From Hetaerina americana (Eukaryota > Arthropoda > Insecta > Odonata > Calopterygidae), in NCBI GenBank assembly GCA_022747635.1, contig JAKTNV010000006.1, positions 62,573,090 through 62,637,089 on the forward strand: a stretch of 64,000 nt of DNA, read 5' to 3'. This document shows positions 1 to 13,100 of the stretch, piece by piece. Every line of letters starts with the position of its first letter. Within the stretch, counting starts at the first letter, position 1. The notes under the pieces were generated by a model, which did not search any database, was not told where the DNA came from, and saw only the letters and a list, made by a program, of their open reading frames with translations. The position numbers were made by a program, and so were the translations under genes.

Positions 1-1374
1 TTTAAATCTACTTTAATCTATATTTGGACTCTTGTACCTGTTCTGCATGATAACCTTCTGCCCACGGCTTTTCGTGAAAAGAATTCTCAAATGACTGGAT
101 AACTCAATGGATTCTTTTTCAAAGTGTCATCGTCTCCACAGTCTAATTCTCTTTTATTCATTTTGCGCGACTCAATTTTGCATTTTTAAGAGATTCCTTT
201 ATCATGGAAAATGTTTACAAACAGCCATACGATAAAGCATCTGTGATATATTGTAAGAATTTCTTAAAATGACTAGTCCTAGACTAAAGTTCTTGACTTT
301 GGTTATGTGGTGGTTTCGTGAGTACCAACTTGCGCGTTTTTCTCTTCTAATTTTCGTTAATATTTAATGACTATCTGTTTCAAAGATATTATTCTGTGGA
401 CCGAAAGTACGAAACAGTTATTTTCTCTTTCTTCCTACCCGTATTTAGCACCAAACCGTTTCCTGTTTCTCTTTGTTTCCGTTAATACCTCCTCGCCCTC
501 ATGTTTTCCCTTTCTCTCTTTTCGCTTTCCATTTCATTTAAGTGGGAAGAAAAATGAAAACCTTAGTAGATCCTTACAAAGAGGAGAATGAAATCCAGTC
601 TAACTTTCACTCCTCCCTCTCAATTTGGACCCCGTAAATCATTGAATTGTTTGTTTCGTTCCTCGTGCTCTCGTTGCTTACGGCGTTGCTTTGTTTTTAC
701 TTCTTCTTTTCTTGCCTGCTCTTTGCCGTGGTTGCTTGGTAGAGTTTTGTTGCCGTGCAACGGCATCTCTCTCATCTGCTCCTTCGTACCGCCTTTTCTT
801 TGAATTTTTTATATCATCCTTCCTCAACTTTCAGCTTTTGAAGTAAACGATGCACCTCCAATTAAGAGTCATGGCTGAACCGTTTCCGAGTAAAATGACA
901 GTTGACTGTATGGTCGAAATAAGCCATAGATTTCTAATCTTCATGGAGGAAATTAATATTTCATTAAGTGATAGAAGCATACATAAAGTCTTCACCTTAA
1001 TGTAATAATGTTAAACTGAGGAAAGCTTCCCTCTATCGAGGTATGCAAGGCTCGAATTCATTTTTTTCATTCATATGCACCACTAATGTGTACCGATGTT
1101 TTATCCGTAAATTAAAAAAACGGGTATTAATTTAAAAAATCGCTCCTCAAAATATTTCTTTTATCTGATCCGTGGAGAAGATCCGAATCACCTCTGTAAG
1201 GCGATACTTTTCAATTGCGTTGCACGAAAATTGTACTATCAAATTAGTTTTGGAATTTTCTGTTCACCAACTTCCGCTGAGCGGCTTTGAGGAAATTTTA
1301 TAAAATTGTCAAAAAACAGCTTAATCATTTATGACTGCATGGTGATATTCATTTGGTTTTACATATGCATGATG

Positions 1375-1376
<2 letters not shown>

Positions 1377-1445
<69 letters not shown>
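1377..1445. repeat. (AT)n microsatellite
   Basis: About 69 uninterrupted bases of alternating A and T. Probably polymorphic in length. Confidence 0.98.
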
Positions 1446-1448
<3 letters not shown>

Positions 1449-4400
1449 GAAGGAATGAAAGATGAAGTTTTGCATGAGAGAATCTATAATCCTTCCCTCT
1501 TTATTAGTCATTTATAAACCTACTGGCGGAGGATACTACCAAATCTGTTATATAATATCAAAATGTTAAAATCAAATTTTAGTCTTTTTTACCTGTTTTG
1601 TTTCAGCTTCACGCCTAGGAGAATGCTTACATTCACTTTCGTATTTTTATATGAACAATAAAACAGTATCTTTGAAGGAAGCAGTCATGTAAAAGTATTT
1701 AAATGAAGGTAAAACAGATTTTTTCATTATTCCACCATCTATTATATAGATTTTATATTATTTTTGCTTTGAAAATAGAGTAAACATGAACTTAAGCAAA
1801 GGAGGTTACAGTAAAGTACTATAGAAATCACCGAGACACTTGACTCATTACGTCACAAGAAAGGTGACAACATTTGAGCCCTTAGCAAATTCCTCATGAA
1901 ACAGCGGAAAATATTGACTCTGAATTTGAAGCTACAGATTGTATTCATCCATAAGTATGTATGTGACAGAGTAATACTTCATCGTTGCAATAAATTTCCA
2001 CTGACAATGAAATCATCAATAAAATAAATGAAGAATGGTGGTTCACCTACATTGACGGAAGCTTCGAAAAGATGATTACCTCCAATAGAGTAAACCATCA
2101 CAAAGCCTTACTACCGTAAAATTACCAAAAGCGATCTTAGAAGAAATGGCATTTCTGTAGCCTCCTGAAAATATCGTCGCTGTAACAGTGAACTCATCAA
2201 AATTGCTCTCAGTTGAACATTATGAATATGAACATAATGGATAGTGACAATGGATATGAACAAGAGCGGATAAAATCGGATTTAATATATCGCTTATCCA
2301 GGGGCACGAGATAAACATTGTGTCTAGCAAAGGAGGAATACAAATAAGGATGTCATTTTCCATGAAGAATCTTGACACGGACTTGTTTCTATTGCTTATT
2401 TGATAAATTTTGGATGGTTATATCACGCCAAATGAAAAGAATGTGTTGTTACAAAATACTTGAGCTGTCATTGAATTCGCATTTGCGTCTGTTTTAACTG
2501 CCAGTATTGTAGTTTATTCAAGCAACTTGTATTTTAATTCCACGTTCTATTCCCCAAAACTATTCGTCGCCATTCAAGGTGTGTTTGCTAGTTACATGAT
2601 GCACTGAAATTTTCTTATTTGTGCATATAGTTCGTCCTCGCAGTGCCTTTTCTGAAACAAATGGTTAGCTAGTCGCTATTTACTTCCCTTGTGGATATGC
2701 AAAGCTTTGGAAGCTGGTTCGCAGCTAATTCTGGGAGATAATTTCAAAAACAGAGCTTGTATAGTATAAAATGCTGGAGGACTGTGGTCATTAAATGCTC
2801 TGGGTAACTGTGAATTGCCATGACAAAATACTTTCCAATTACACTGGGGATGTTCCGATGCAAGAATACGCATGGGTTACGATTAGCATAGTAATTGTCG
2901 CGGGTTTTTGTAAAATGTATAATCGCCCATTTATTTCTAGGTACGAAACAAAAAGATCCTTGGCTAAAACCAAATAGCCAGAAAATAACCAATTTACCGG
3001 CACGTCCCATTTGTTCAATTGTATTTTCAAATAGCCGCTTTTAATCGAATTCTTCCGGGAAAAAATGTTGAAATTTATTTTGCAGCCGGTCTTAAAACGC
3101 ATAGATACAGTCCTCCTCCAGAAATGCAGCAGATTCTTTCCGATCTCTAAACTATACTAAATAGCCCCTTTTACAAAACTGTTCCGTTAAAAGTCACCAT
3201 TCAAATATTCCTTTTCCTCATGTTCAATTTTGCGTCGGATTTCTAATTCAATGAATAGCTATCGGTCGGATTTAAAAATCAGTGCGTATTCTCAGGCTCA
3301 TGTTAAGGCGGAGGAGCCATGTAATGAATTGTGTAAATTCTCAAACGCCTTCACAATTTGTCTAGATAGAATTTTAGATGTAAACAAAAAAAATTATTCA
3401 CCGTGGCAGCTTGATGCTTGTTCTCCTGGCAAATAATGGAAAGAAGGAAGGTAATGTTACGGCGTCTAAATAATGAGGTTACCAAAATATACCTTTAGCC
3501 GGGTATTGAAACGAATACAATGTGTCACTTTACTTCAACTAACTAGAGACGTATACGACGGGATGTCACCGGGATTGGTTGAAACATGACATGAATGTGT
3601 TAAGAGATTGACGTACAGGCCACCAGGAATGAGGTTTAATCATCGAGTCATGTTTTGGACGTTTCAGTTGGTCCCCATTTCATACACATTTGTTATTTCC
3701 CTGCCTCTTAACATGTTTCAAACTTGAAATAATTTTAAGAAAACGACATGAGTATAATATATCGGTAGTTGTGATGAAAGAGGACATTATTTATGAATGA
3801 TCTAATCTGGTCTCATCTAAATTCTTGGAAGAAAAATTGGTTGAAACAATCTCTGAGAGCTATGCCATTCCTAAACTGAAAATGATTACAAACACGTTGA
3901 AAATGACTGAAACCCCTCCCAACAATCGTGACGAATCAAAAAAATTATCCACCATGAAGAATGGATTCACCCTCACAAATAAAGTGCTCGTTAAGAAGAC
4001 GAGCATATTTCTGTATTCATTTGGCCCTCCAGTTTTAAAATTTCATTTGTTGCCCCATGTTTCTTCCACCGAACATGACCGATTTTCCATACTATACCAG
4101 GCATTGTACGTCGCCTGACGGTAGGCTTTCCACGAAATTAGGTGGCCTTATCGCAATGAAAAAAAGAAAGAGGCAGGTGAAAAAAAAGAAACAGGAGCGT
4201 TTTGGAAGAGAAAGAGAGAGAAAGAGGTGATGGGAGGGGGAGGGCTGCTGAAAATCGGAGTGTAAACAGAAGAAGGGAAAATTTTTGGGAGTCTCCGGAG
4301 GATGGAGGGTGGAGAGCGAGGGTATCGAGATAAACGAACGAATTCCGTTAACGAAATAAAAAATCGTTAAGCTAGTTCGGATGACCGCTGGACCGGAAAA

Positions 4401-6178
4401 GGGAAGGCGAGATGGAATGATTAGGGGCGGAGAGAGGGAGAGAGATGGGGCCGGGAAGAGGTCGGGGGGCTTTGTTGCCAGGCCCGGCTGGGGCGGAATT
4501 GGCGGCAGCGTGGGGAACGGAATCAGATGGGAAACAATTCGATGGGATTTTGGAGGATGGGCTTTTCAAGAGTTTTGTTTCGGACTTGGCGGGGATGGCG
4601 GTGGGGGCGTGCCCATTCTCGGAAGGATGGTGGATGGAGGAGTGAATGATGGGGTGTGTGAGGTGGGTTGGGGGAAAAGAGCTTGGTCGGGGATGGATCA
4701 GACAACAGAATTCGGTAGCAAAAATGATGCGGGAAGATTGGAAATAAATGTTCAACTCGGTGCTTTTTGAAGGAGTTAAATTGCGTTAGGATGGGGGATT
4801 TGTTTGTGGGGCAGTGGGGGAATTATTCCCCGGGGAGATGATACTGAGCATCGCGGGCAACGGGGAAGTCGATCTCAGTGCTTTCTATTTAGGGGGACCT
4901 CAGTGCTGTGATGAGAGACCACGCTGAACTTAAAAATACGCTTGAATAACTCATGTGGAGGAAAATATGGGATAAAAAGGTTTTGGTCCGTCAATTGACG
5001 AGCTAGAGGGGACAAGAGGGGGACGTGCGCCACCAAAGGGGTTTGCAAGGGCGTAGGATGGAATTAAAAGGGAATACCCTTCCCCTTGTTGTATCGCCCA
5101 GGGTGAGGAAGGGAAGAGAATGCAATACGGGAACGCATTTGCCCGTGGAATGGCGAGGGAAGTGAGAGAGAGATTTTGTGAAAGAGAAAATAATGTGAGA
5201 ATCGGGGGTAGTGAACACCAGCTTGCTCCTTCATGTGCTTTTCCGCGCGCAAATCAGTCCTCTTTTGTGAATGAATCGTTGCGTTTTCGATGTACGTAAC
5301 TGGAAGGTATTATTGAGAGCATTGTTGTAATATATTGTCGGGTGTGGGTACTTTTTTTTATTGCCTCAGTCCTTCCTGCGCGTTTTTGTAAATTTCTTAG
5401 CCATCGACGGTCGTGTACACTTTTTAAATCCCTAAATCAGTATTAATAATGTGGATTCGAGTCGTGGCATTCAAAATTAAACAGTGGAAGATTGATGGTA
5501 ACTTGTTTTCGAGGCGGGGAAACATAAAGGTTTCATAAATCGGTGTGAATTTATGAATGAGTTGGCGTAACTCATGATGCTGCTGCAAATGTCACAGCTC
5601 CGTATAATAGCTATATGTTATTGATGCGATCTCACGTATGGATGTGTTTGCTGTAAAAGCCATCGGATCAATTCTTTTTGAATCTAGAGCTATGAATTTT
5701 TATCGCTTTTTGATATATTTGGATTTTTATTTGCTCGAGATTCAAATTTTCAACGGCGAGCAATGTATTTTTATGCATCGTGTCAGAAAGATCGGAAAAT
5801 AAATTACTTCTCCGGTAATTAATTTGCTCTGGAGTGACTTTTTCTTTATTTACCGCTGATGGTTTCATAGGACATCGAAAATGATCCCGTTTATTGCTGA
5901 GTAATTTTAGTGGCAGTTTAGAGCGCGTGTTTTCTGCTTCCTGTTAATATTGTTCCTCTACTGTTTGGATAATAAATTTATTAAGAGGGGTTATAATAAA
6001 TTTCAACGTTATAAACCAAATTTTATGATACATGCTTTTTTAAACATGTATTAATAGCGAAGAAACTGAGCCAAATTGAAACGCTATAACGTTTTTTTAT
6101 GAAGAATTCATATTTTTGATAATGGCGCTATTTCAAAACCTATAGCTGTAGATGAAATTTTGGTTTTATAGCACAAAA

Positions 6179-6207
6179 TATATACTTAAATTGCATTTAA
6201 GTATATA
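6179..6207. repeat. Small perfect inverted repeat
   Basis: Arms TATATACTTAAAT (6179-6191) and ATTTAAGTATATA (6195-6207) are exact reverse complements around a TGC spacer. AT-rich and intronic, so it may be chance or a decayed hairpin. Confidence 0.8.
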
Positions 6208-7014
6208 AATGGATTCTTCTTGCAAATACCCACATTGTAATGGTATATCTGTACTCTACACGTACGCAACCGCAACCTCCCTCTATATATGAATATTGAA
6301 TGTAATAGATGAAATACATGTAATATTTAGTTGCAAAGAAATCTTCATCTTTGTTATGCTTTTAGTATTGGCATTTTTATTCCTATATATTAATGAATGA
6401 TAAATTAGACTTGCGGTAAATTCTGTAAAACTATTCCAATAAACGTTTTTTTACTGTGAAGATTCTTATATCAAAGTCACTGAATAGTTTTGCCACTTAT
6501 TAGGGGATCGACATCAAATAACCTCCAAAAATAATTAATTGTGCTAATAGATGTTGTAAATCAAGATCTATCATAACTATTAACTATCTAAAATAATTTG
6601 AGATAAATTTACAGTTAATTAGCTGAAATTATTACGAAAATTTAATTAAGTGCTCCAATATATGTTGAGTAAATTTAAATAATAATAGTGAATTGTTTAA
6701 GAACTGAAGAAGAAATACATTGAAGAATAAACAGGATTTATAGGATATCCAGCGTAAGGATATGAAACACTTTCCTTGTCCATTTTCAACGGTCTTTTAT
6801 CGGCGACGCCAATGCATATTACCCTGGAAGCCGCATTAATAATTAGTAAATATTTATCATAATTATAAAAATTATATCTTCTCCATATCAAAGCACTGGT
6901 CTCTTTCACTCCATAATGAGACTTTCGTAGTTTATCACACTGTAACTCTATCGATGAACTTAATATTGCATTGGAATCCAGTTTGGATGCTAATTTCTTA
7001 TTTTCTCATTCCAG

Positions 7015-7142
7015 ATGGCCCTAGGTTTCGCATACGTCCGCAGAGTGTGGAGGCAGAGGAAGGTTCCACCGTTTCAATGTCTTGCGACGTAGATGGCAAC
7101 CCACCAGCGGATATTGTTTGGATCCATGAGCCGACGGAAAAG
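7015..7142 (+). CDS. kirre: Receptor exon: first half of penultimate Ig domain
   Basis: This 128-base exon follows a good acceptor (a T-rich tract ending in CCAG at 7011-7014) and ends before donor GTAAAT at 7143. It begins with the last two bases of a split codon (phase 1) and ends in phase 0. The residues begin GPRFRIRPQSVEAEEGSTV, followed by SMSCDVDGNPPADIVWI. This is a standard Ig B strand with its cysteine (residue 24) and the C-strand tryptophan (residue 36). The GPRF start and VDGNP motif are typical of the fourth Ig domain of Rst/Kirre. The open frame running upstream of 7015 belongs to the intron and has no Ig-like sequence. Confidence 0.9.
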
Positions 7143-10100
7143 GTAAATATCTCGTCAAGAATATCTTAATGCTTAAATTTTAATTACAGTAAGGCCACTG
7201 ATAAATCAGCGTTATAACGCGAATCACCAAGTGGAATGGCTAGAATTGTAAATCAAACTAATCCCTGGATTCATGATCTCGTATCACATTGATTGTTATG
7301 AATTGATGTAGGTAATGCACAAGAGACAAGTGCGTCCAACTGCAATTGTTGGAATCGTAATTCCCCTGAATTTAATAAATCATATCTTAATCTCGACTTG
7401 GTGTTAAACGAACTACTATTTTTATGCAATGTGTTCTGATGTGATTACGGTTAACAGGGAACGGGTAGCTAAATGTTAATAGGTGACATTTTTTCATGCT
7501 CATTCGATGAAGTTGTATATCCTAGCGATTCGCGGCGTTACCGATCCTGTGGAAGCTTTCATAGGAAATACACGGAAATTCGAAATCAGAAGGTTGTGCT
7601 GAGTGCATAATCACAAGGATATGCGTCTCCCGCAACAATGCCACGTAACACGGAAGGGCACTGTGAATTTGGTAACTATAATAACTGTGCTTGATGTCCC
7701 CAAGATTCAGCAAAATTGCATGTGAACTCTAACCGACGTAATCTTGTATGAAGTAGAAGGCAGTGCGCACATTACTGCTCCCTTTTTATAGCATATCCTT
7801 AGTTGAATTTTATAGACAAGCACGGGTGAACCTGTTTGAAGTTACACGAATCATATACATAATTTAAAAAATATATATTCAATGTCTTCGTAGATTTTTA
7901 GTGATTAATTTATACTTTTTTAAATAACAGGGATTAATATAGAGGCAGTTGGCCATCCGGTAAAGTTACTAATGGGAACATTTTGCGGGAGGGTGCTCAT
8001 CTCTCAATCCCTGCGTTTCTGTCCAAACAATGGTTCTGCAATCATTGATCACCCAGAATACTTCGTGTGCAAGCGAGGCCTGTTATTACAACAGATGCCG
8101 ACGTAATTTATTGACTGATAAGTCTCTGCTGGAGAAAACTCCTTTATTACCAATGTTGGGAAACAACTGGGCTCTCTTCCTTACCCAGGCGACACACGGG
8201 CAATTAGACCATTTTGTGAGATAGCTTTCTCTCCTATCACCAATGTTCCTTTTTCCATCTGCAGCAAATTACCACCAAATAGTAGCATGGTAAGCGAAGG
8301 GTAGGCAAAGGAAGTCTAAATCATATGGATCTTTAAATAACTGCATCATATAAAAGGGAATAAATTACGCCCTCCCAAAACTTCCCCGTGAGATAGCAAG
8401 GGGGTTCGGGAAGTTGATTTCTCTTTTACACACATTTATTCAGAATTTCGTCGAGTTTTCGAAGGGCTTGGCGGAGTGGTTCCGAGAGAGAGGAAGGGGA
8501 CGGGTTTAAGAAATCGGCAACGGCCCAGGAGTGCTTCGGGAGGGATCTCCAAAGAGGGCCGGGCGTAATAATAAGAGTGGTGTATTAAAGTTCTTAAAGT
8601 CGGAGTAAAAATGAAGTGATTTACGTCGTATTGCAAGGGAGAGCTCGTCGGTGAGAGGGTGGGGGTGTGGAGGGGATATATTTGGAGGGGGACGTAATTC
8701 GGAAGACTGCAGGGGATGCGGTAATTGGGCGTGGAGGTAGGTGAGGAGGTTTACGAGATTGGCTGAGGAGAAGTGGCGGGGGCCTCACAGCTCCGTGCGA
8801 CTGCTTGTTGGTGCGGGAAAATTTAAACTTGAGGCGCCGCCACCGTTAAAACACAAACGGTGACCCACTATTTCATTGAGAATCCGCGACCCTTCAGGAG
8901 GGAAATATGAGACCGTTAACCGTAAAACACTCAGACCTAGTGCTTCCCCATCTCACTTGCCCTCGCAAACTCTTGCCCCGGCGTAATGCATTGAGTATGG
9001 TTCCTCTCATTTCCTCGTTAGGGAGAGCTTAATTCTTCCAACTTTCTCCCATCCATCTTTTCCAAAAATTAATCACAACGATTTATTGTTAAGTGCCTCA
9101 CAAATTCAGTTTTCGGAGGGATATGCTATTTCTCCTTAGTTTCTTCTCTCCCATTCTCTATTCGTCTTAAGTGAAGAATCTGAAAAAGATAACTTTCTGT
9201 CAAAAAGTCCCATTACAAGTTCCGCCGATACCTGGGAGGGCCAATTTTTCTTTAGGCCGTAGTTTATCTCTTTGACAAATAATTCTTTTTTAGGTAACTT
9301 TGATCAAGTTGGATATAGCATCTGTGTGGGCACTTGGAGTTGAATTTAATGGAAGGTGGAAACCGTTCATTTTATTAATGGAAAACTCATGGAGTTAACT
9401 CCATAACAGGACCTTATGACATAAAATGTTGGTTTTTAAGTCAACTATCATATTTTTACTCTTTATCATAATAAATACTTGGTATCTGATACTGTGGTAG
9501 TGTAGAGCCTCCTTATTTGTAATGATCAAATAAACATACGTCGAAAGGACAGTTGATTATTATAGCTCGTTCAGAATTCCATGGAACTGTAGAGTTCAAG
9601 TAATCTTTTGCCTCAGCTGGATTTGAGATTTCACTCATACCGTTTCACTAACTTGAAACAAGATTAACGGTGGCAGCTTCTTAGCTTAGTTGCAGTGAAT
9701 TAAAATCTTTTTCCACTGCAGTATACAAGTTTTTAATGGTCTTATTCATTTTATATTTGGAATCCTCTCAAAAAAAGGCGCCAAGCAATCAATTTATTTA
9801 ATCGGAAAATTGACGTGGAAATATAAAATTAACATCCGGCGGCAGACGTCTCATTCTTTCCCTAGAATTGCCTCCGAGTCATAGTCAGATGATATATATA
9901 ACTGACTCCACATTACCTTTCTACCTTCTACCTTTCCACTCTCCATTGAAATGATAAAGCCTTCGGATACCTACTCTTGCGCTCTTTCCCTTATTCAGAA
10001 CACCCCCCCGCTCAGTCTTCCGCGCATGTTTCCGCCGCAACAACAACTAGTTGGGGAAATGGAGGAGCAGCTGTGTTAGGAGTCGGAGAAAACGAAAGGA

Positions 10101-13100
10101 TGAGAGACAGAAGAGTGGTGGGAGAGGTTTTGTTGGTCACTACTAATCAGGCAAAGACGCCCGCAATCCCCGAGAGAAGGCGCTAAAATCTTGTGCAGAC
10201 GAGAAAGAGGGCGGTAGTTGAAATCCCTACAGGAGCCACCCTGATTAATTATAACTCTGGCGGATGGGAGAGGGGGCTCGAGGGAGGCGGAGGAGGTTGG
10301 GACGATCCGGGGGGAGAGGGTGGCCGGAATGCTTCACGGCCCTCTGTGGAAGAGGAGGTGGGAACGCTGGGTTGAATGTAAGGGGCGGGGGGCTAAGTAA
10401 AGGGCCTCTCTCACGCTCCCCTCCATTAGATCAATGGTCCTCGCTGCCGAGAAGGGTGGGAGAGACTGGGGGAGGAAGGAGGTGGGCGTTCGCGGGTGGG
10501 ATTTGCCTCTCCCTCCCGCCAACTTTCCCCCTTCCCACGGCGTTCCCTCAATCCTGCCCCTGCCTCCCCATCCTTTTGCTCGTGTCGAAAAATCTTATCC
10601 CTTTTACTCAGAATAAATCAAGCAGAGAAATTGCGAGAAAATAAGAAAAAAATCATGCCGAGATGGTGCCTCGTTTTGCTAAGGGAAATTGTTTTTGTTT
10701 TATTTTTTGGTTTTATTTCAAAGCCTGTACCCTATCTCTCAGTTTTGCATTCTTCTCCGAAGGTGCCTCAAGACGTTTGATAATTATCCTTCGTTAATTG
10801 CCCAAGAAAATCGAGCTCTCCACCGGATGTACATATTTTAACGATTGTGTATTTCCCCAGCGGCGTCTCTCTCTCCCTCTCTCTCTCTCTCTTTACGCAT
10901 TCGATTGCCTGTTGCTCCGATAATGTTCCCTTTGTTGGTCCATAGGGCTAAGCTGTAAGTTAAGCTAATACTTTGTTGTGCTTATAACAAAACTGATGTG
11001 AGTCAGACTAATTGCGCTGATTTTTCAGTGATTTAAAACATTTTTGCTAACACAATTACCGGTTAAAGGTATTATACTGTATTTTTTATGAAAACATTGA
11101 GGTTCTTTTGTGGCATGAAATCGGATTGAAGTAAACATTTTATGAAAAGCAAAATAACCATAAAATATCGGTCTGATTACGAAAATATTGCACGTGAAAA
11201 TAGTAGATACTAATTACATAATTTGAGGTACGAGTTTGTAATTTACATTTGAAAATATTGTCATCATTACATAGTTACACGCCAGCTTTGTGAAGGAGGT
11301 ACCAAGGTGTTGCTTCTCCTCAGGTAATTGGTTTGAAACAATAGGGCGCATTTTGCTGAAATTTCATTCGTTCATTTGAGTAATTAAACTTAACTGCGAA
11401 GTTTGGCGCGATTTTTAGGGACAATAATAAACCAAGACCTCGCTAAACTTTGAAGATATTTACGACCGTTTGAGGACTTAAGACGGGCATATTTGTGCGG
11501 TCGACCAAGCTTCTCTGAAGGCGTATCTACCGTGCTCGAGAAAGATCGACTTTATTGCTCGTATGCTCAGAGGCTTCCTCATTTCCCCACCCGCACGATG
11601 CCATATTGAGCCGTCCCATAAGTTACCGCGTTATCCCACAGCCAGAAGCGATCTCAACTCCTCTCGAATAAAAGCGGCCGCCTCCCTTTAACGATAGATC
11701 TTGTTCGTCCTCGGAACTAATATCGTCCCGTCTTCTTGTCATCATCTCCTCCCATTCTTCGCCGCCTCTCCCACTCAAAACCTCTGTCACACTTCCGTCA
11801 TCTTGACCCTTTTCATTGAAGGTTTCGAACTCCCCTTAAACCTCCTATCCCCTTATTTTGGAAGACCGAGCGGCCAGGTTGCCATTTTTTATGGGTTCGT
11901 GCAAAAACTTCTAAGGAGATGCATGCTCCTATCAATTTCACCGTCTCCAAAGAAAGCGTCCTTCAGACTTTTCGTTCTCTCGAGCGTGCCAAGGAGCGCA
12001 TCAAGAGTCTGTCTTAGCCAAATTGATTGTCTGATTCGATTACTGAGGAGACCTAATAGTTTATTACGTGCTCTCAAAGAAAGTTGCCTGCTTGGAAGAT
12101 GGTGATAGGATATTTTGAGGCAGTAGACATTTTAACCGCGGAAGCATTTCCCCCTGCTTTCCACTAATGAAATATTGACAGAAAAAGCAATGGAACTAAA
12201 TGCAGATTGTAACGAATAGTAGAAATTGTTAGATTTTTAGAGTTTCACCAAAATTTTCTCATCTACAAGCAATTGCCTGGATATCTTTTATCATCAGTTT
12301 CATTTTTCATTTTGAAAAATTTTATTGCTACACTTGTACAATTGCTGTTTAGGTGAAGATTTTATTTAATATTTTCCCAAATTTTACACAATCTTTGTAA
12401 CTTTTGAGGAGTTAAATTATGGAACACTAGTCCAAAATGCATTCCTACATATGCATCAATAAGTTATCAACGACCGTATCGTAACTGCATCTTAATGAAT
12501 TTCATTTTCCAGGGAAAAGCTTAATTTCAATGATGCTTTATAAAATGATGACTTAAAGCCTTAAAGCACAAAAACAAGTCGGAGAAACGATTTTTAGGGC
12601 TTTGATTAAAACCCTATACTGGTGCATGGAAGTATAAAAGTTAATTGAAATTCATTTTATTCAGATTTTCGGAAACCATAGAGAATGAAACAAAATGAAT
12701 GTTGCAATTCTGCGAGTGGGGGCTGGTGTTCAAAGGCCATGACGGAAAATTTGCCCAAAGACAATTTTTCACGGTTAAGGAGTAGTTTCTCAAGGTAAAA
12801 AGACGTGGAAACCCACTTTTGGAAGGCATAGGTAAAATATTAGAAAAACAATCTCGGACACCGGGCCGCACCAAAAGACAAAACTCCAGCGATTCCGACG
12901 AAGTTGGTCGTGCACAATCAGTTAGTTCCTCCTCGTGCCAAGCGTGGGTTGCCCCTTCCCCAGTTCCCACCTCGCAAGAACACAATCGTCCCGCCCAATT
13001 TACAGGCTAGCCCATCCGCCCCCTTGCCCAATTCCCAGCCCTCCCCTCCCTCCCGCAAGTGCTCGGTCACCTCTCCCGCTCCCTCGGCATTATTCCACTT

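Larger units (their letters stand above)
1..7014 (+). other. Intron of the receptor gene (5' part beyond the window)
   Basis: No Ig-type exon, signal peptide or other recognisable coding segment was seen on either strand. Contents are AT-rich sequence, the (AT)n tract at 1377-1445, a G/purine-rich stretch at about 4140-4760, and a small perfect inverted repeat at 6179-6207. It is read as intron because the first visible exon begins mid-domain in phase 1. Confidence 0.6.
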